Of a stretch of DNA of 10,242 bases, positions 1 through 7,006 are shown in pieces. Numbering within the stretch: position 1 is the first letter of the stretch; each line of letters starts with the position of its first letter. A program made the position numbers and the translations under genes. Source of the DNA: Ruminococcus sp. UBA3855 (GTDB lineage: Bacteria; Bacillota; Clostridia; Oscillospirales; Ruminococcaceae); NCBI GenBank assembly GCA_002392545.1, contig DGHF01000025.1, forward strand, positions 1-10,242, written 5' to 3'. The notes beneath the pieces were generated by a model. The model saw only the letters and a program-made list of their open reading frames with translations, did not search any database and was not told where the DNA came from.

Positions 1-1407
1 CGCCCGTTCTTAGGAAAAACACGTTATCCCTACGCTGTTACCATTGAGGGCGCAGAAATCAAACAGACCATGAATGAAGGCGGAATGGCGCAGGGTAGTT
101 ACCATAGTAACGGCGGTGGTTTCGTCGCTTCTACGGCTCATGTTGACGACTCCGTCTATGTCGGGAAAAATGCAAAGGTTCTCGGCTGGGCGACTGTCAC
201 AGGCAATGCAAGAATTGACGATTATGCAATTGTTACCGGTTCGGCTAATGTTTCCGGTAATGCTGTTGTCAATGGTCATGCGGTTGTAGCTGAAAATGCT
301 ACTGTCAAGGATAATGCCATTGTCGGTGATTACGCCGGAGTGATGGGAAATTCTGTTGTTTCTGATAATGCAAGAGTTATTGAAAGCGGTCTTGTTTTCA
401 ATGATTACAAGGTTTCCGGTGATGCGACTATCAAGGGCGTTACTTATGGATTGGCAAAGGGTTCTGCAAATGGGCAGGCAATTGCTGACGGCGATTACTA
501 TGACGATTCCAGCAGAACTATCACAAATGGTACTGTTTTCGGCTGGGCTAGTCCGGATGCCTATGTGCAAAGCAGACCTTACAAAGATGGTCAGATGGCT
601 GGGCTGGAATTCGATTCCGACAGCTCCCATATCGCTAATGATACCTATACTTCGACTTATGGTGTTTCTATTGGTGCGCCGACTTGGGAGGAAACCAGAA
701 CTTCCGGAAAGGGCGTTCTAACATTCACTGAAAATCAGTATCTCATTGCTGACAGCAGTTATGCGGAACTCCGTGATGCTGATTATCAAACCGCTGTCCT
801 GATGCGTGAGGATGGAGATATTTTCAATTTCGGCACAGGAGAAAAATACATCCGTCTGACTACTGATAATGGTGCATTGTATCTGACCGCTTCTGACGGT
901 ACAAAGTTTGAAGGACTGGAAGTCAAGGATGCTTACGAAAAAGGCAAATGGGCTGTTATCAGTGTTGTGATTGTTGATAATACCGTGGAAATCAATGTCA
1001 ACGGCGAAATGAAGGCAAGCGGTGAAATGACTATTGACCCGATTGATATTGTTTCAGAGGATGCAACCTATATTCTTGGCGGTGGCGGTCTTTCTATGGA
1101 TTACTTCCGTGTGAATTACAAGAAAGTCGCTGAACCTGAATATTATTACACTGAAACAGAAAACGTGGAAACTGAACCGGTTGAACCTGAGCCGATGTAT
1201 CTTTATGGTGATATGAACGGTGACCGTGTTATCAATGTCATTGACTTGGCATTGCTCAAAAAGCAGATTCTTTCCGGTAGCGTTTACCGTCAGGGCGATT
1301 GTGATGGTGACGGGACTATCGGAGTTGGCGATATTATCGCTTTGCAGAGATATTTGCATAAACTCGGTAACACCGGATTAACCGGAACTTTACCAAAACA
1401 TGAATGA
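1..1407 (+). CDS. Secreted beta-helix / LamG-like / dockerin protein, 5' truncated (possibly DUF6055/Svx-like)
   Basis: The frame is open from the first base of the window, so the ATG at 70 is internal; it has no ribosome binding site in front of it. The visible part is 468 residues, numbered here from the codon at position 1. Residues 46-147 are 17 consecutive hexapeptide repeats, a left-handed beta-helix. Residues about 190-377 look like a concanavalin/LamG-type sandwich ending in MDYFRVNYK. A Glu/Pro/Tyr-rich linker follows. The C-terminus is a type I dockerin with two calcium loops, DMNGDRVINVID and DCDGDGTIGVGD, each followed by a helix. Dockerins bind cohesins on cellulosome-type scaffoldins, so the protein is probably exported and docked on an extracellular complex. 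The order helix, LamG, dockerin resembles my recollection of clostridial DUF6055 or Svx/AvrXca-like proteins, but the N-terminal catalytic or peptidase-like part that would settle this lies outside the window. It is a separate transcription unit from the downstream operon. Confidence 0.85.
   Translation, partial: RPFLGKTRYPYAVTIEGAEIKQTMNEGGMAQGSYHSNGGGFVASTAHVDDSVYVGKNAKVLGWATVTGNARIDDYAIVTGSANVSGNAVVNGHAVVAENATVKDNAIVGDYAGVMGNSVVSDNARVIESGLVFNDYKVSGDATIKGVTYGLAKGSANGQAIADGDYYDDSSRTITNGTVFGWASPDAYVQSRPYKDGQMAGLEFDSDSSHIANDTYTSTYGVSIGAPTWEETRTSGKGVLTFTENQYLIADSSYAELRDADYQTAVLMREDGDIFNFGTGEKYIRLTTDNGALYLTASDGTKFEGLEVKDAYEKGKWAVISVVIVDNTVEINVNGEMKASGEMTIDPIDIVSEDATYILGGGGLSMDYFRVNYKKVAEPEYYYTETENVETEPVEPEPMYLYGDMNGDRVINVIDLALLKKQILSGSVYRQGDCDGDGTIGVGDIIALQRYLHKLGNTGLTGTLPKHE
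136..441 (+). repeat. Array of 17 hexapeptide repeats (left-handed beta-helix coding)
   Basis: These 306 bases encode exactly 17 back-to-back six-residue units with no insertion, for example VYVGKN, ATVTGN, ANVSGN, AVVNGH, ATVKDN, SVVSDN and ATIKGV. The third position is Val or Ile in every unit, and the first is usually Ala. This spacing is the signature of a left-handed parallel beta-helix, here about 5.7 turns. In acyltransferases of this fold a catalytic His and a loop are usually present; none is obvious here, so a structural or binding role is more likely. Confidence 0.85.
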
Positions 1408-1413
1408 GAAAAT

Positions 1414-1468
1414 CCCCAATATGTGTGATTGGATTTAAAAATAATAAAGGTGTGATTGGGGTATCCCC
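1414..1468 (+). repeat. Short direct and inverted repeats in the 3' untranslated region
   Basis: GTGTGATTGG occurs at 1423-1432 and again at 1450-1459. CCCCAAT at 1414-1420 can pair with ATTGGGG at 1455-1461, and its inner part can pair with the first copy. GGGGTATCCCC at 1458-1468 is itself a short inverted repeat. Together they lie between the dockerin stop codon and the terminator. They may form alternative RNA folds or simply protect the transcript end. No function is shown. Confidence 0.4.
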
Positions 1469-1470
1469 AG

Positions 1471-1503
1471 ACCGTCCTCTCTTTTTCAGGGGAGGGCGGT
1501 TTT
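1471..1503 (+). terminator. Intrinsic terminator of the dockerin gene
   Basis: The arms 1471-1481 (ACCGTCCTCTC) and 1490-1500 (GGGAGGGCGGT) form an 11-bp stem with two G-U pairs and an 8-nt loop. TTTCTCT follows directly. It lies 63 nt after the stop codon of the dockerin gene, in the right orientation to end that transcript. Confidence 0.8.
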
Positions 1504-1520
1504 CTCTGGAATTGTGAAAA

Positions 1521-1550
1521 AAGAGAAAGCCCCCTGCCTAGACAGGGGAC
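1521..1550 (-). terminator. Intrinsic terminator of the ferredoxin gene
   Basis: Read on the minus strand, GTCCCCTG and CAGGGGGC (plus-strand 1543-1550 and 1529-1536) form an 8-bp stem with one wobble pair and a 6-nt loop. The run TTTCTCTTTTTT follows. It is 73 nt beyond the ferredoxin stop codon and faces the dockerin terminator, so the two converging units each have their own terminator. Confidence 0.8.
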
Positions 1551-1623
1551 ATTCAGATTCTTGACTTCGGAGACGTGACTACACCTCAAAGGGCGCAGTC
1601 CGGAAGCACCACAGCGACTTCAA

Positions 1624-1794
1624 TCAGCCTGCCTGAGGAGCTTCAACAGGACAGACACTAGCACATGCGCCACAATCGAGACATGCATCAGCATCAATCA
1701 CATACTTGTCGTCACCAGCAGAAATAGCACTTACAGGACATTCGTCTGCACATGTACCGCAGTTAATGCAAGCATCAGTAATCTGATAAGCCAT
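1624..1794 (-). CDS. 2[4Fe-4S] clostridial-type ferredoxin, 56 aa
   Basis: The protein has the two CxxCxxCxxxCP clusters of bacterial 8Fe-8S ferredoxins: C9, C12, C15, C19-P20 and C38, C41, C44, C48-P49. These can ligate two [4Fe-4S] clusters, as in the small cytosolic low-potential electron carriers that serve hydrogenases, pyruvate:ferredoxin oxidoreductase and Rnf-type complexes in anaerobes. The length of 56 residues fits the family. The start at 1794 (MAYQITDACI) is fixed by an AGGAGGT site 6 nt upstream. It is a single-gene unit with its own promoter and terminator, on the opposite strand to both neighbours and with no evident functional link to them. Which redox partner it serves cannot be told from this window. 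Confidence 0.96.
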   Translation of the reverse strand: MAYQITDACINCGTCADECPVSAISAGDDKYVIDADACLDCGACASVCPVEAPQAG

Positions 1795-1844
1795 ACTAAC
1801 ACCTCCTTTTTGATAATCACAGAAATTAAAATTCTGTTACTACT

Positions 1845-1872
1845 ATTCTAACACATTTTCAGAAAAAATCAA
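1845..1872 (-). promoter_or_regulatory. Promoter of the ferredoxin gene
   Basis: On the minus strand TTGATT (1867-1872) and TAGAAT (1845-1850) are 16 bp apart, with a TGT extension just before the -10 box. The site lies about 50 nt upstream of the ferredoxin start. The leader between contains a small dyad, ACAGAA with TTCTGT, shortly before the ribosome binding site. The -35 match is partial but the spacing is good. Confidence 0.65.
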
Positions 1873-2024
1873 GTCTTTTTGCAAAAAAATTTTTTAAAAA
1901 TCCGTCAATATTTCCGATTTTGTTAAAAAATTTAAAAAATACGAAAAAATGCGGTAATTTCAACGATATGTGCAGACAGCACCTAAGAGACGTATTTTTT
2001 TTGTGGAATATATTTGAAAAAAGC
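1873..2024. other. A-tract-rich divergent intergenic region
   Basis: This stretch between the two divergent promoters has no open frame or RNA gene that I recognise. It contains several A-tracts, at 1883-1889, 1896-1900, 1925-1930, 1934-1939 and 1944-1949. The last three have centres 9-10 bp apart, which favours intrinsic DNA curvature. There is also a T8 run at 1995-2002 and a short dyad GTGCagacaGCAC at 1970-1982 that could be an operator half-site pair. The AT-rich part may act as upstream promoter elements for both directions. Confidence 0.5.
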
Positions 2025-2054
2025 TTGACAGCAGGGGGGATTTACTGGTATAAT
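2025..2054 (+). promoter_or_regulatory. Consensus sigma-A promoter of the transporter operon
   Basis: TTGACA at 2025-2030 and TATAAT at 2049-2054 both match the housekeeping consensus perfectly, with an 18-bp spacer and a TG extension (TGG) before the -10 box. The spacer contains a run of six G at 2034-2039. Transcription should begin near 2060, giving a leader of about 73 nt. Such a strong core promoter suggests high expression or control by a repressor or by the leader. Confidence 0.85.
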
Positions 2055-2073
2055 AATATTGTGTTCATATGTA

Positions 2074-2119
2074 CAGAAGGCAGTGCGGCTGGCTTCTGAT
2101 GATACCGCTTTACAGCGGT
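2074..2119 (+). promoter_or_regulatory. Two-hairpin leader in front of the operon
   Basis: Hairpin 1 pairs CAGAAG (2074-2079) with CTTCTG (2093-2098), then continues with CAG/CTG around a G-G mismatch and a 5-nt loop. Hairpin 2 is a perfect 6-bp stem, ACCGCT with AGCGGT (2104-2109 and 2114-2119), with loop TTAC. Hairpin 2 ends only 14 nt before the start codon and includes part of AGCGGTGA, which resembles a ribosome binding site. It does not match a riboswitch class that I recognise and has no U-run for termination. A role in translation or RNA stability is possible. Confidence 0.5.
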
Positions 2120-2133
2120 GAAGAAAGGCGGAG

Positions 2134-5100
2134 ATGACTCTGAAATATCAAAAAATTCCGGAACGGCTCGTCAGTGGGTTGCTGGCGGTGTTCCTTGCAA
2201 TGCAGGCGGTGGCATTTCCTGTCTCGGCGGATGAAAGCGAAGAACTGACAGCCGTGGAAGATGAGGAAATGCTCTTGACTGCCGAATCAGAAGAAATAGA
2301 GGATTCCGGCGAAATTCTCTATGTCGAACAGGAAACGTACAGCCATTATTTTGATAAGTATTCCGGTGAAAAACGTCCGGAAAAAGAAATTCTTGTCTCT
2401 GGGAAGGCTTTCAAAGATATGGAATGTTCTGACAGTGAAAATGTGTCTGTCGGAAGTTTCGGGGGCGATTATGGTCAGGAAAACCGAAATGATGTACTTA
2501 TCTGGGATACGGCGGACGGTATTGTCACGTATGAAATTGATGTGCCTGAAACTGGTATTTACACCCTCGAATTTTCTTACCTCCCTATTCCGTCCAATAT
2601 GGCAAATATTGAGTTTGGCATTCAGATTGACGGCGAAACCCCCTATGATACCGCAAGCCGTGCAACCCTGAACAAAGTTTTCATGAATGACGGAGAAATC
2701 ACTCTCGATTCTAAAGGAAATCAAGTCAGACCTACTCAAAAACAAGTCGGGATGTGGCTTGATACCCCCCTGATGGACGTGGACGGGCTTTTTAATGACC
2801 CTCTTATTTTCTACCTTGAAAAGGGTTCTCATGAAATTTCATTCGATATTGCAAAAGGATATTTCGCTTTGGAGTATTTCAAGTTTACCAACCCCGAAAC
2901 ACTCCCCACCTATGCGGAATATCAAAACAATGCCAATGCAGGTGTGAGAAAGGAAAGCACGCCCTCCACACTTATCCGCATTGAGGGCGAAAGTGCTACC
3001 TATAAAAGCGATTCTACCCTTTACCCCACTACTGACAATGGTAATTATCTTACCTCTCCTTCTAATCCCTCTAAGACCGTTTATAATACTATTGGTTCGG
3101 GAAACTGGAGTCAGGCTCTCCAGACTATTACTTGGACTGTTCCAGCTAGTGAATTGAAGGGCGACGGATGGTATAAAATTGGTATTAAAGCCCGTCAGGA
3201 TGTTATGAGAGGTTTCTATTCCAACCGCAGAATCTATATTGACGGAAATGTACCTTGTGAGGAAATGAATCAGGTCAGATTCTATTATGATACGGACTGG
3301 CAGGTCGTTTCTCCTACGGATGCTAACGGCGGAGAGCTTTATGTTTATCTTACAGGCGGAACAGACCATACTATCACAATGGAAGTTATGCCGGGGGAAA
3401 TCGGCGAATCTATGCGTGTATTGGATGCCGCTGTGTTGGATATTAACACTTATTACCGGAAAATCCTCATGATTACAGGTCCTTCTCCTGACCAGTATAC
3501 CGATTATTATGTACATGAAAAAATTCCGGATTTGGTCGAAAATTTCAAACGGCTTTCGGATGACCTGAAACGCATTCAGGGGGATATTGAAACTATGGCT
3601 GGTTCAGAGGGTTCAGAGGCGGCTTCTCTCGAAAGAATGTATCTTGTCTTAGACAGCTGTATTGAAAAGCCGCTCAGAATTCCAGATTATTTGTCACAAA
3701 TCAAAGATAATATCACCGCTTTGTCTTCATGGATGATTGATTACAGAGGTCAGCCCCTCGAAGTTGATTATATTGAAATCGCTTCTCCAGACCAGAAATT
3801 CAGCTCCGTCAAGCGGAATGCTTTTAAATCGTTTAATTTCGGCTGGAAACGCTTCACAAGCTCTTTCTTTGAGGATTATACCAATTTGTCAGATGATGCT
3901 GGTGAGGATGCTATCAATGTGTGGGTTTCTCTGGGACGTGACCAAGCTATGGTTGTGAAATCTCTTGTGGAATCAGAATTTTCTACACAGTACAATATTC
4001 CTATTGCTGTCAATCTGGTTGTGGGCGGTGTCGTTGAAGCAACTCTTGCCGGAAAAGGTCCTGATGTTGCGTTGTTCCTCGGCGGTGAATTCCCTGTCAA
4101 CCTCGCTGCAAGAGGTCTGCTTGTGGATTTGAAACAGTTCCCTGACTATGACGAAGTTACTAACCGTTTTCAGCAAAATGCCACTGTTCCTTATCAGTAT
4201 GAGAACGGAAGTTATGGCTTGCCGTTAAGTCAGAGCTGGGCGATGATGTTCTACCGGAAAGATATTCTTTCGGAAATGGGCTTTACTGCGCCTCCTGATA
4301 CTTGGGATGATGTCATTGATATGCTTCCTGCTTTGCAGAGAAATTATATGTATATCGGGCTTGTCCTTCCGGTTGTGTCCGGTGTCAATGCCACCATTTC
4401 TGCTGCTACTGAATCAGGGCATACTTTTGCAACGCTCATGCTTCAAAATGGCTTGAATTATTACAACAAAAACCAGACTAAAACTAATTTTGACGATATT
4501 ATTGCTGTCAAGGCTTTCGAAAAATGGACGGATTTGTACACTAAGTACGGCTTTGAGCAATCTTATGACGGTTTCTCTCGTTTCCGTACTGGTGAATATC
4601 CTATTGTTATTGCTGACTATAGTTTCTATAACCAATTGACAGTTGCATCTCCTGAAATTAAGGGGCTGTGGGGCTTTACTGAAATCCCCGGAACTGTTCA
4701 GGATGACGGCTCTGTTTCTCATGCGGTCAATTCTACTTCCTCCGGTGCGGTCATCTTTAACAAGTGCAAGGACATTGAGGGGGCTTGGAAATTCCTTAAA
4801 TGGTTCACGTCCGCAGAAGTTCAGGCGGAATATGGCACTCAGATTGAAGGTCTTCTTGGTCAGCTCGGACGTTATACCACTGCTAATACCGAAGCTCTTC
4901 AACAGCTCGCCTGGTCAAAACAGGAACAGCAAACCTTGTTGACGGCGCAAGAGGAATTAAAGGAAATTCCCATTATTCCAGCTTCCTATGCTGTTACCAG
5001 AAATATCATGAATGCATTCCGTGAAACTGTCAATAACCATGAAAATCCCCGTGATACGCTCCTTTGGTATAATCGTGATATCAATACCGAAATTACCAGA

Positions 5101-5145
5101 AAACGTGAAAATCTTGGGCTTTCTACTGCGGAGGATAATTCATGA
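2134..5145 (+). CDS. Giant extracellular solute-binding protein with two N-terminal beta-sandwich modules
   Basis: At 1003 residues this is more than twice the usual 400-550 of family 1 sugar-binding proteins. Residues 1-32 are a signal peptide (charged start, LVSGLLAVFLAM core, predicted cut VSA|DE) with no lipobox cysteine. A Glu-rich linker runs to about residue 55. Residues about 75-252 and 278-440 look like CBM6/35-type beta-sandwiches: the first has VTYEIDVPETGIYTLEFSY, the second starts LIRIEGES and has WYKIGIKARQD. Residues about 461-537 are helical and may form a coiled coil. Residues about 590-930 are the binding-protein fold, with PDVALFLGGE, YGLPLSQSW at 694-702, MMFYRKDIL and TWDDV. 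It should deliver a carbohydrate or glycoside to the two permeases encoded next. The start is the first in-frame ATG after a stop codon; AAAGG lies 5 nt upstream, a weak site for a first operon gene. The C-terminus has no sorting signal or anchor. The substrate is unknown. Confidence 0.9.
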   Translation: MTLKYQKIPERLVSGLLAVFLAMQAVAFPVSADESEELTAVEDEEMLLTAESEEIEDSGEILYVEQETYSHYFDKYSGEKRPEKEILVSGKAFKDMECSDSENVSVGSFGGDYGQENRNDVLIWDTADGIVTYEIDVPETGIYTLEFSYLPIPSNMANIEFGIQIDGETPYDTASRATLNKVFMNDGEITLDSKGNQVRPTQKQVGMWLDTPLMDVDGLFNDPLIFYLEKGSHEISFDIAKGYFALEYFKFTNPETLPTYAEYQNNANAGVRKESTPSTLIRIEGESATYKSDSTLYPTTDNGNYLTSPSNPSKTVYNTIGSGNWSQALQTITWTVPASELKGDGWYKIGIKARQDVMRGFYSNRRIYIDGNVPCEEMNQVRFYYDTDWQVVSPTDANGGELYVYLTGGTDHTITMEVMPGEIGESMRVLDAAVLDINTYYRKILMITGPSPDQYTDYYVHEKIPDLVENFKRLSDDLKRIQGDIETMAGSEGSEAASLERMYLVLDSCIEKPLRIPDYLSQIKDNITALSSWMIDYRGQPLEVDYIEIASPDQKFSSVKRNAFKSFNFGWKRFTSSFFEDYTNLSDDAGEDAINVWVSLGRDQAMVVKSLVESEFSTQYNIPIAVNLVVGGVVEATLAGKGPDVALFLGGEFPVNLAARGLLVDLKQFPDYDEVTNRFQQNATVPYQYENGSYGLPLSQSWAMMFYRKDILSEMGFTAPPDTWDDVIDMLPALQRNYMYIGLVLPVVSGVNATISAATESGHTFATLMLQNGLNYYNKNQTKTNFDDIIAVKAFEKWTDLYTKYGFEQSYDGFSRFRTGEYPIVIADYSFYNQLTVASPEIKGLWGFTEIPGTVQDDGSVSHAVNSTSSGAVIFNKCKDIEGAWKFLKWFTSAEVQAEYGTQIEGLLGQLGRYTTANTEALQQLAWSKQEQQTLLTAQEELKEIPIIPASYAVTRNIMNAFRETVNNHENPRDTLLWYNRDINTEITRKRENLGLSTAEDNS

Positions 5146-5163
5146 TTGTGAAAAAATTACATA

Positions 5164-5172
5164 AAGGAGGGG
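5164..5172 (+). promoter_or_regulatory. Ribosome binding site fixing the TTG start of the first permease
   Basis: AAGGAGGGG is a near-perfect site. AGGAGG ends 8 nt before the TTG at 5179 and 11 nt before a second TTG at 5182. No in-frame ATG lies between this site and the first membrane segment, so TTG at 5179 is the best start. An ATG at 5142 that overlaps the previous stop codon is in another frame and opens only 20 codons. Confidence 0.8.
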
Positions 5173-5178
5173 TTTCAT

Positions 5179-6114
5179 TTGTTGGAACAAGAACAAATTG
5201 GTAAACGTTCCAAAGAAGAGGAACGACGGTTATTATGGTTACAGGTGAAACAGAATAAGGAATGCTATTTTATGCTTCTGCCTTTTATGCTGGTATTTTT
5301 GATTTTTACCATTATTCCTGTTGTGATGTCGTTACCTATGGGTTTTACTGATTTCGATATGGTACAGCTCCCGAAATTTGTCGGTTTGTCCAATTATACG
5401 ACGTTATTCCTGAATGACAGTATTTTCATTCAGTCCATCCGTGTCACGCTGGTTTTTGCGCTGTTTACAGGTCCTTTGAGTTATGTGCTTTGCTTTATGC
5501 TGGCATGGCTCATCAATGAACTGCATCCGAAACTGAAAACCATCTTTACATTGATTTTCTATGCTCCGTCAATGGCGAATGTCTATACTGTATGGCAGTT
5601 GATTTTCTCCGGCGATTCTTACGGCTATCTGAATTCTGTCCTGCTGAATCTTGGATTAGTGACTTCTCCGGTGCAGTGGCTGACAGACAGCAGTTATGTA
5701 TTGGGTGTTGTTATCGTGGTTCAGCTCTGGATTTCGCTGGGTGCTGGATTCTTGGCTCTTCGTGCCGGATTCCAGAACATTGACCGCAGTCAATATGAGG
5801 CTGGTGCTATTGAGGGTATCAAGAACCGCTGGCAAGAGTTGATTTATATTACAATTCCGTCAATGGGACCGCAGTTGATGTTTGCGGCGGTCATGCAGAT
5901 TGTCAGCTCCTTTACGGCTGGCACGGTTGCTCAATCGCTGGTTGGTTTCCCCTCTACGGATTACAAGGCACATACCATCATGACACACGCCTATGATTAT
6001 GGCTGGGTTCGTTATGAAATGGGCTACGCTTCCGCTATCTGTATGGTGCTATTTATCGCTATGCTGGTATGTAACAAACTCATCGGGAAACTGCTGAGTA
6101 ATTTCATGGATTAA
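5179..6114 (+). CDS. Sugar ABC transporter permease, MalF/UgpA-like
   Basis: This is a 311-residue inner-membrane subunit of a carbohydrate importer (CUT1 type). A charged cytosolic N-terminus precedes the first membrane segment at 31-51. The family motif FVGLSNYTTLF follows at 67-77, then about five more hydrophobic segments. The cytosolic coupling loop, EAGAIEGIKNRWQEL, starts at residue 207 and continues to a Pro at 227; it matches the EAA motif that contacts the ATPase. The length fits MalF homologues without the large periplasmic domain. Initiation is at TTG. It lies 33 nt after the binding-protein gene and 16 nt before its partner permease, so the two should form the heterodimeric channel. 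No ATPase gene lies near. Confidence 0.95.
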   Translation: MLEQEQIGKRSKEEERRLLWLQVKQNKECYFMLLPFMLVFLIFTIIPVVMSLPMGFTDFDMVQLPKFVGLSNYTTLFLNDSIFIQSIRVTLVFALFTGPLSYVLCFMLAWLINELHPKLKTIFTLIFYAPSMANVYTVWQLIFSGDSYGYLNSVLLNLGLVTSPVQWLTDSSYVLGVVIVVQLWISLGAGFLALRAGFQNIDRSQYEAGAIEGIKNRWQELIYITIPSMGPQLMFAAVMQIVSSFTAGTVAQSLVGFPSTDYKAHTIMTHAYDYGWVRYEMGYASAICMVLFIAMLVCNKLIGKLLSNFMD

Positions 6115-6130
6115 AGGGGGGCTTTTCCAA

Positions 6131-7006
6131 ATGGCAAGTAATATTGATAAGGTGAAAGGCTCTAACAAAGTCGTCGGAAACAGGTTAGGCGGTACAATTG
6201 CAATTTTCGCATTTTTGCTGATATTGGGCTTGTTTATGGCTCTTCCGATTTATCTGGCAATTATCATGTCTATCAAGCCTGTGCATGAATTGTTCGTCTT
6301 TCCTCCGAAACTTTACGTTGTTGACCCCACACTTGACAATTTCCGTGATATGTTTCAGACACTTTCTGATATGTGGGTGCCTTTTTCAAGATATGTATTC
6401 AATTCCGTGTTTGTAACGGTATGCGTTACCGTGGCACAATGCGTATTTGCATCTATGGCGGCGTTTGTTCTGGCAAAATGCCGTATTCCGGGGGGAGAGG
6501 TCATGAATAAAATCATTGTCACCTCTCTGCTGTATCAGTCCAATGTTATCTATATCATGCAATATATTGTCATGGCTAGATTACATATGATTAACACCTA
6601 TTGGGCTTTGATATTGCCGTCTGTCGCTTCTCCGATGTGCTTATTTTTAATGCGCCAATCTATGACAACTGTACCAGATGCCATGATTGAAGCCGCAAAG
6701 GTTGACGGTGCAAATATGTTTACTATCTGCTGGAAAATTGTCATGCCCAACCAGAAACCTGCTTTGATGACTATGATTATTTTCGCTTTCCAAGCAGCTT
6801 GGAATATTCAGGGCGGTACACTGGTTTATAAAGAATCCCTCAAAACGTTGCCTACTGTCGTTCAGCAGGCTGCTAGTTCCGGTCTGGCTCGTGCAGGTGT
6901 TGCTATGGCGGCGGCGGTCTTCATGCTTGTTCCGCCGATTGTCATTTTCATGTTTGCACAGAAGAATGTCATTGAAACAATGGCTCATTCTGGTATCAAG
7001 GATTAA
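6131..7006 (+). CDS. Carbohydrate ABC transporter permease, MalG/UgpE-like
   Basis: This 291-residue subunit is the second half of the importer channel. Membrane segment 1 is at about 22-46 and is followed by MSIKP, typical of MalG-type permeases. LDNFRDMF follows at about 62. The EAA coupling loop EAAKVDGANMFTICWKIVMP spans residues 187-206 and is canonical. The protein ends with a last membrane segment and QKNVIETMAHSGIKD, the usual C-terminal pattern of this subfamily (a Gly-Lys or similar end after the last helix). The ribosome binding site AAAGGGGGG (6113-6121) overlaps the stop codon of the preceding gene, which suggests translational coupling. It belongs with the upstream permease and binding protein. 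Confidence 0.95.
   Translation: MASNIDKVKGSNKVVGNRLGGTIAIFAFLLILGLFMALPIYLAIIMSIKPVHELFVFPPKLYVVDPTLDNFRDMFQTLSDMWVPFSRYVFNSVFVTVCVTVAQCVFASMAAFVLAKCRIPGGEVMNKIIVTSLLYQSNVIYIMQYIVMARLHMINTYWALILPSVASPMCLFLMRQSMTTVPDAMIEAAKVDGANMFTICWKIVMPNQKPALMTMIIFAFQAAWNIQGGTLVYKESLKTLPTVVQQAASSGLARAGVAMAAAVFMLVPPIVIFMFAQKNVIETMAHSGIKD

Noticed and set aside
70..72. ATG at 70 as the start of the dockerin gene
   Set aside because: The frame is open upstream to the window edge, the sequence before it reads as plausible protein, there is no ribosome binding site and no signal peptide follows.
10..630. Minus-strand open frame of 206 codons
   Set aside because: It is antisense to the hexapeptide-repeat gene. 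The openness follows from the regular codon pattern of the repeats, the product has no recognisable domain and there is no ribosome binding site.
1290..1589. Minus-strand open frame of 99 codons
   Set aside because: It runs through both convergent terminators and into the dockerin coding region, has no ribosome binding site, and its product has no recognisable features.
1970..2002. GTGCagacaGCAC followed by a T8 run as a terminator
   Set aside because: The stem is only 4 bp and lies 12 nt from the T-run, and no gene upstream on that strand needs it.
2061..2133. Operon leader as a known riboswitch or T-box
   Set aside because: It is only about 73 nt, has two simple hairpins, and lacks any conserved core or terminator/antiterminator pair that I recognise.
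2839..3516. Minus-strand open frame of 225 codons, and similar ones at 2287-2832 and 4414-4902
   Set aside because: All lie fully inside the binding-protein gene, whose frame is continuous and has clear domains. Their products look like antisense noise and have no start signals.
5142..5204. ATG overlapping the binding-protein stop codon (ATGA) as a gene start
   Set aside because: It opens only 20 codons in a different frame from the permease, and the strong ribosome binding site lies downstream of it.
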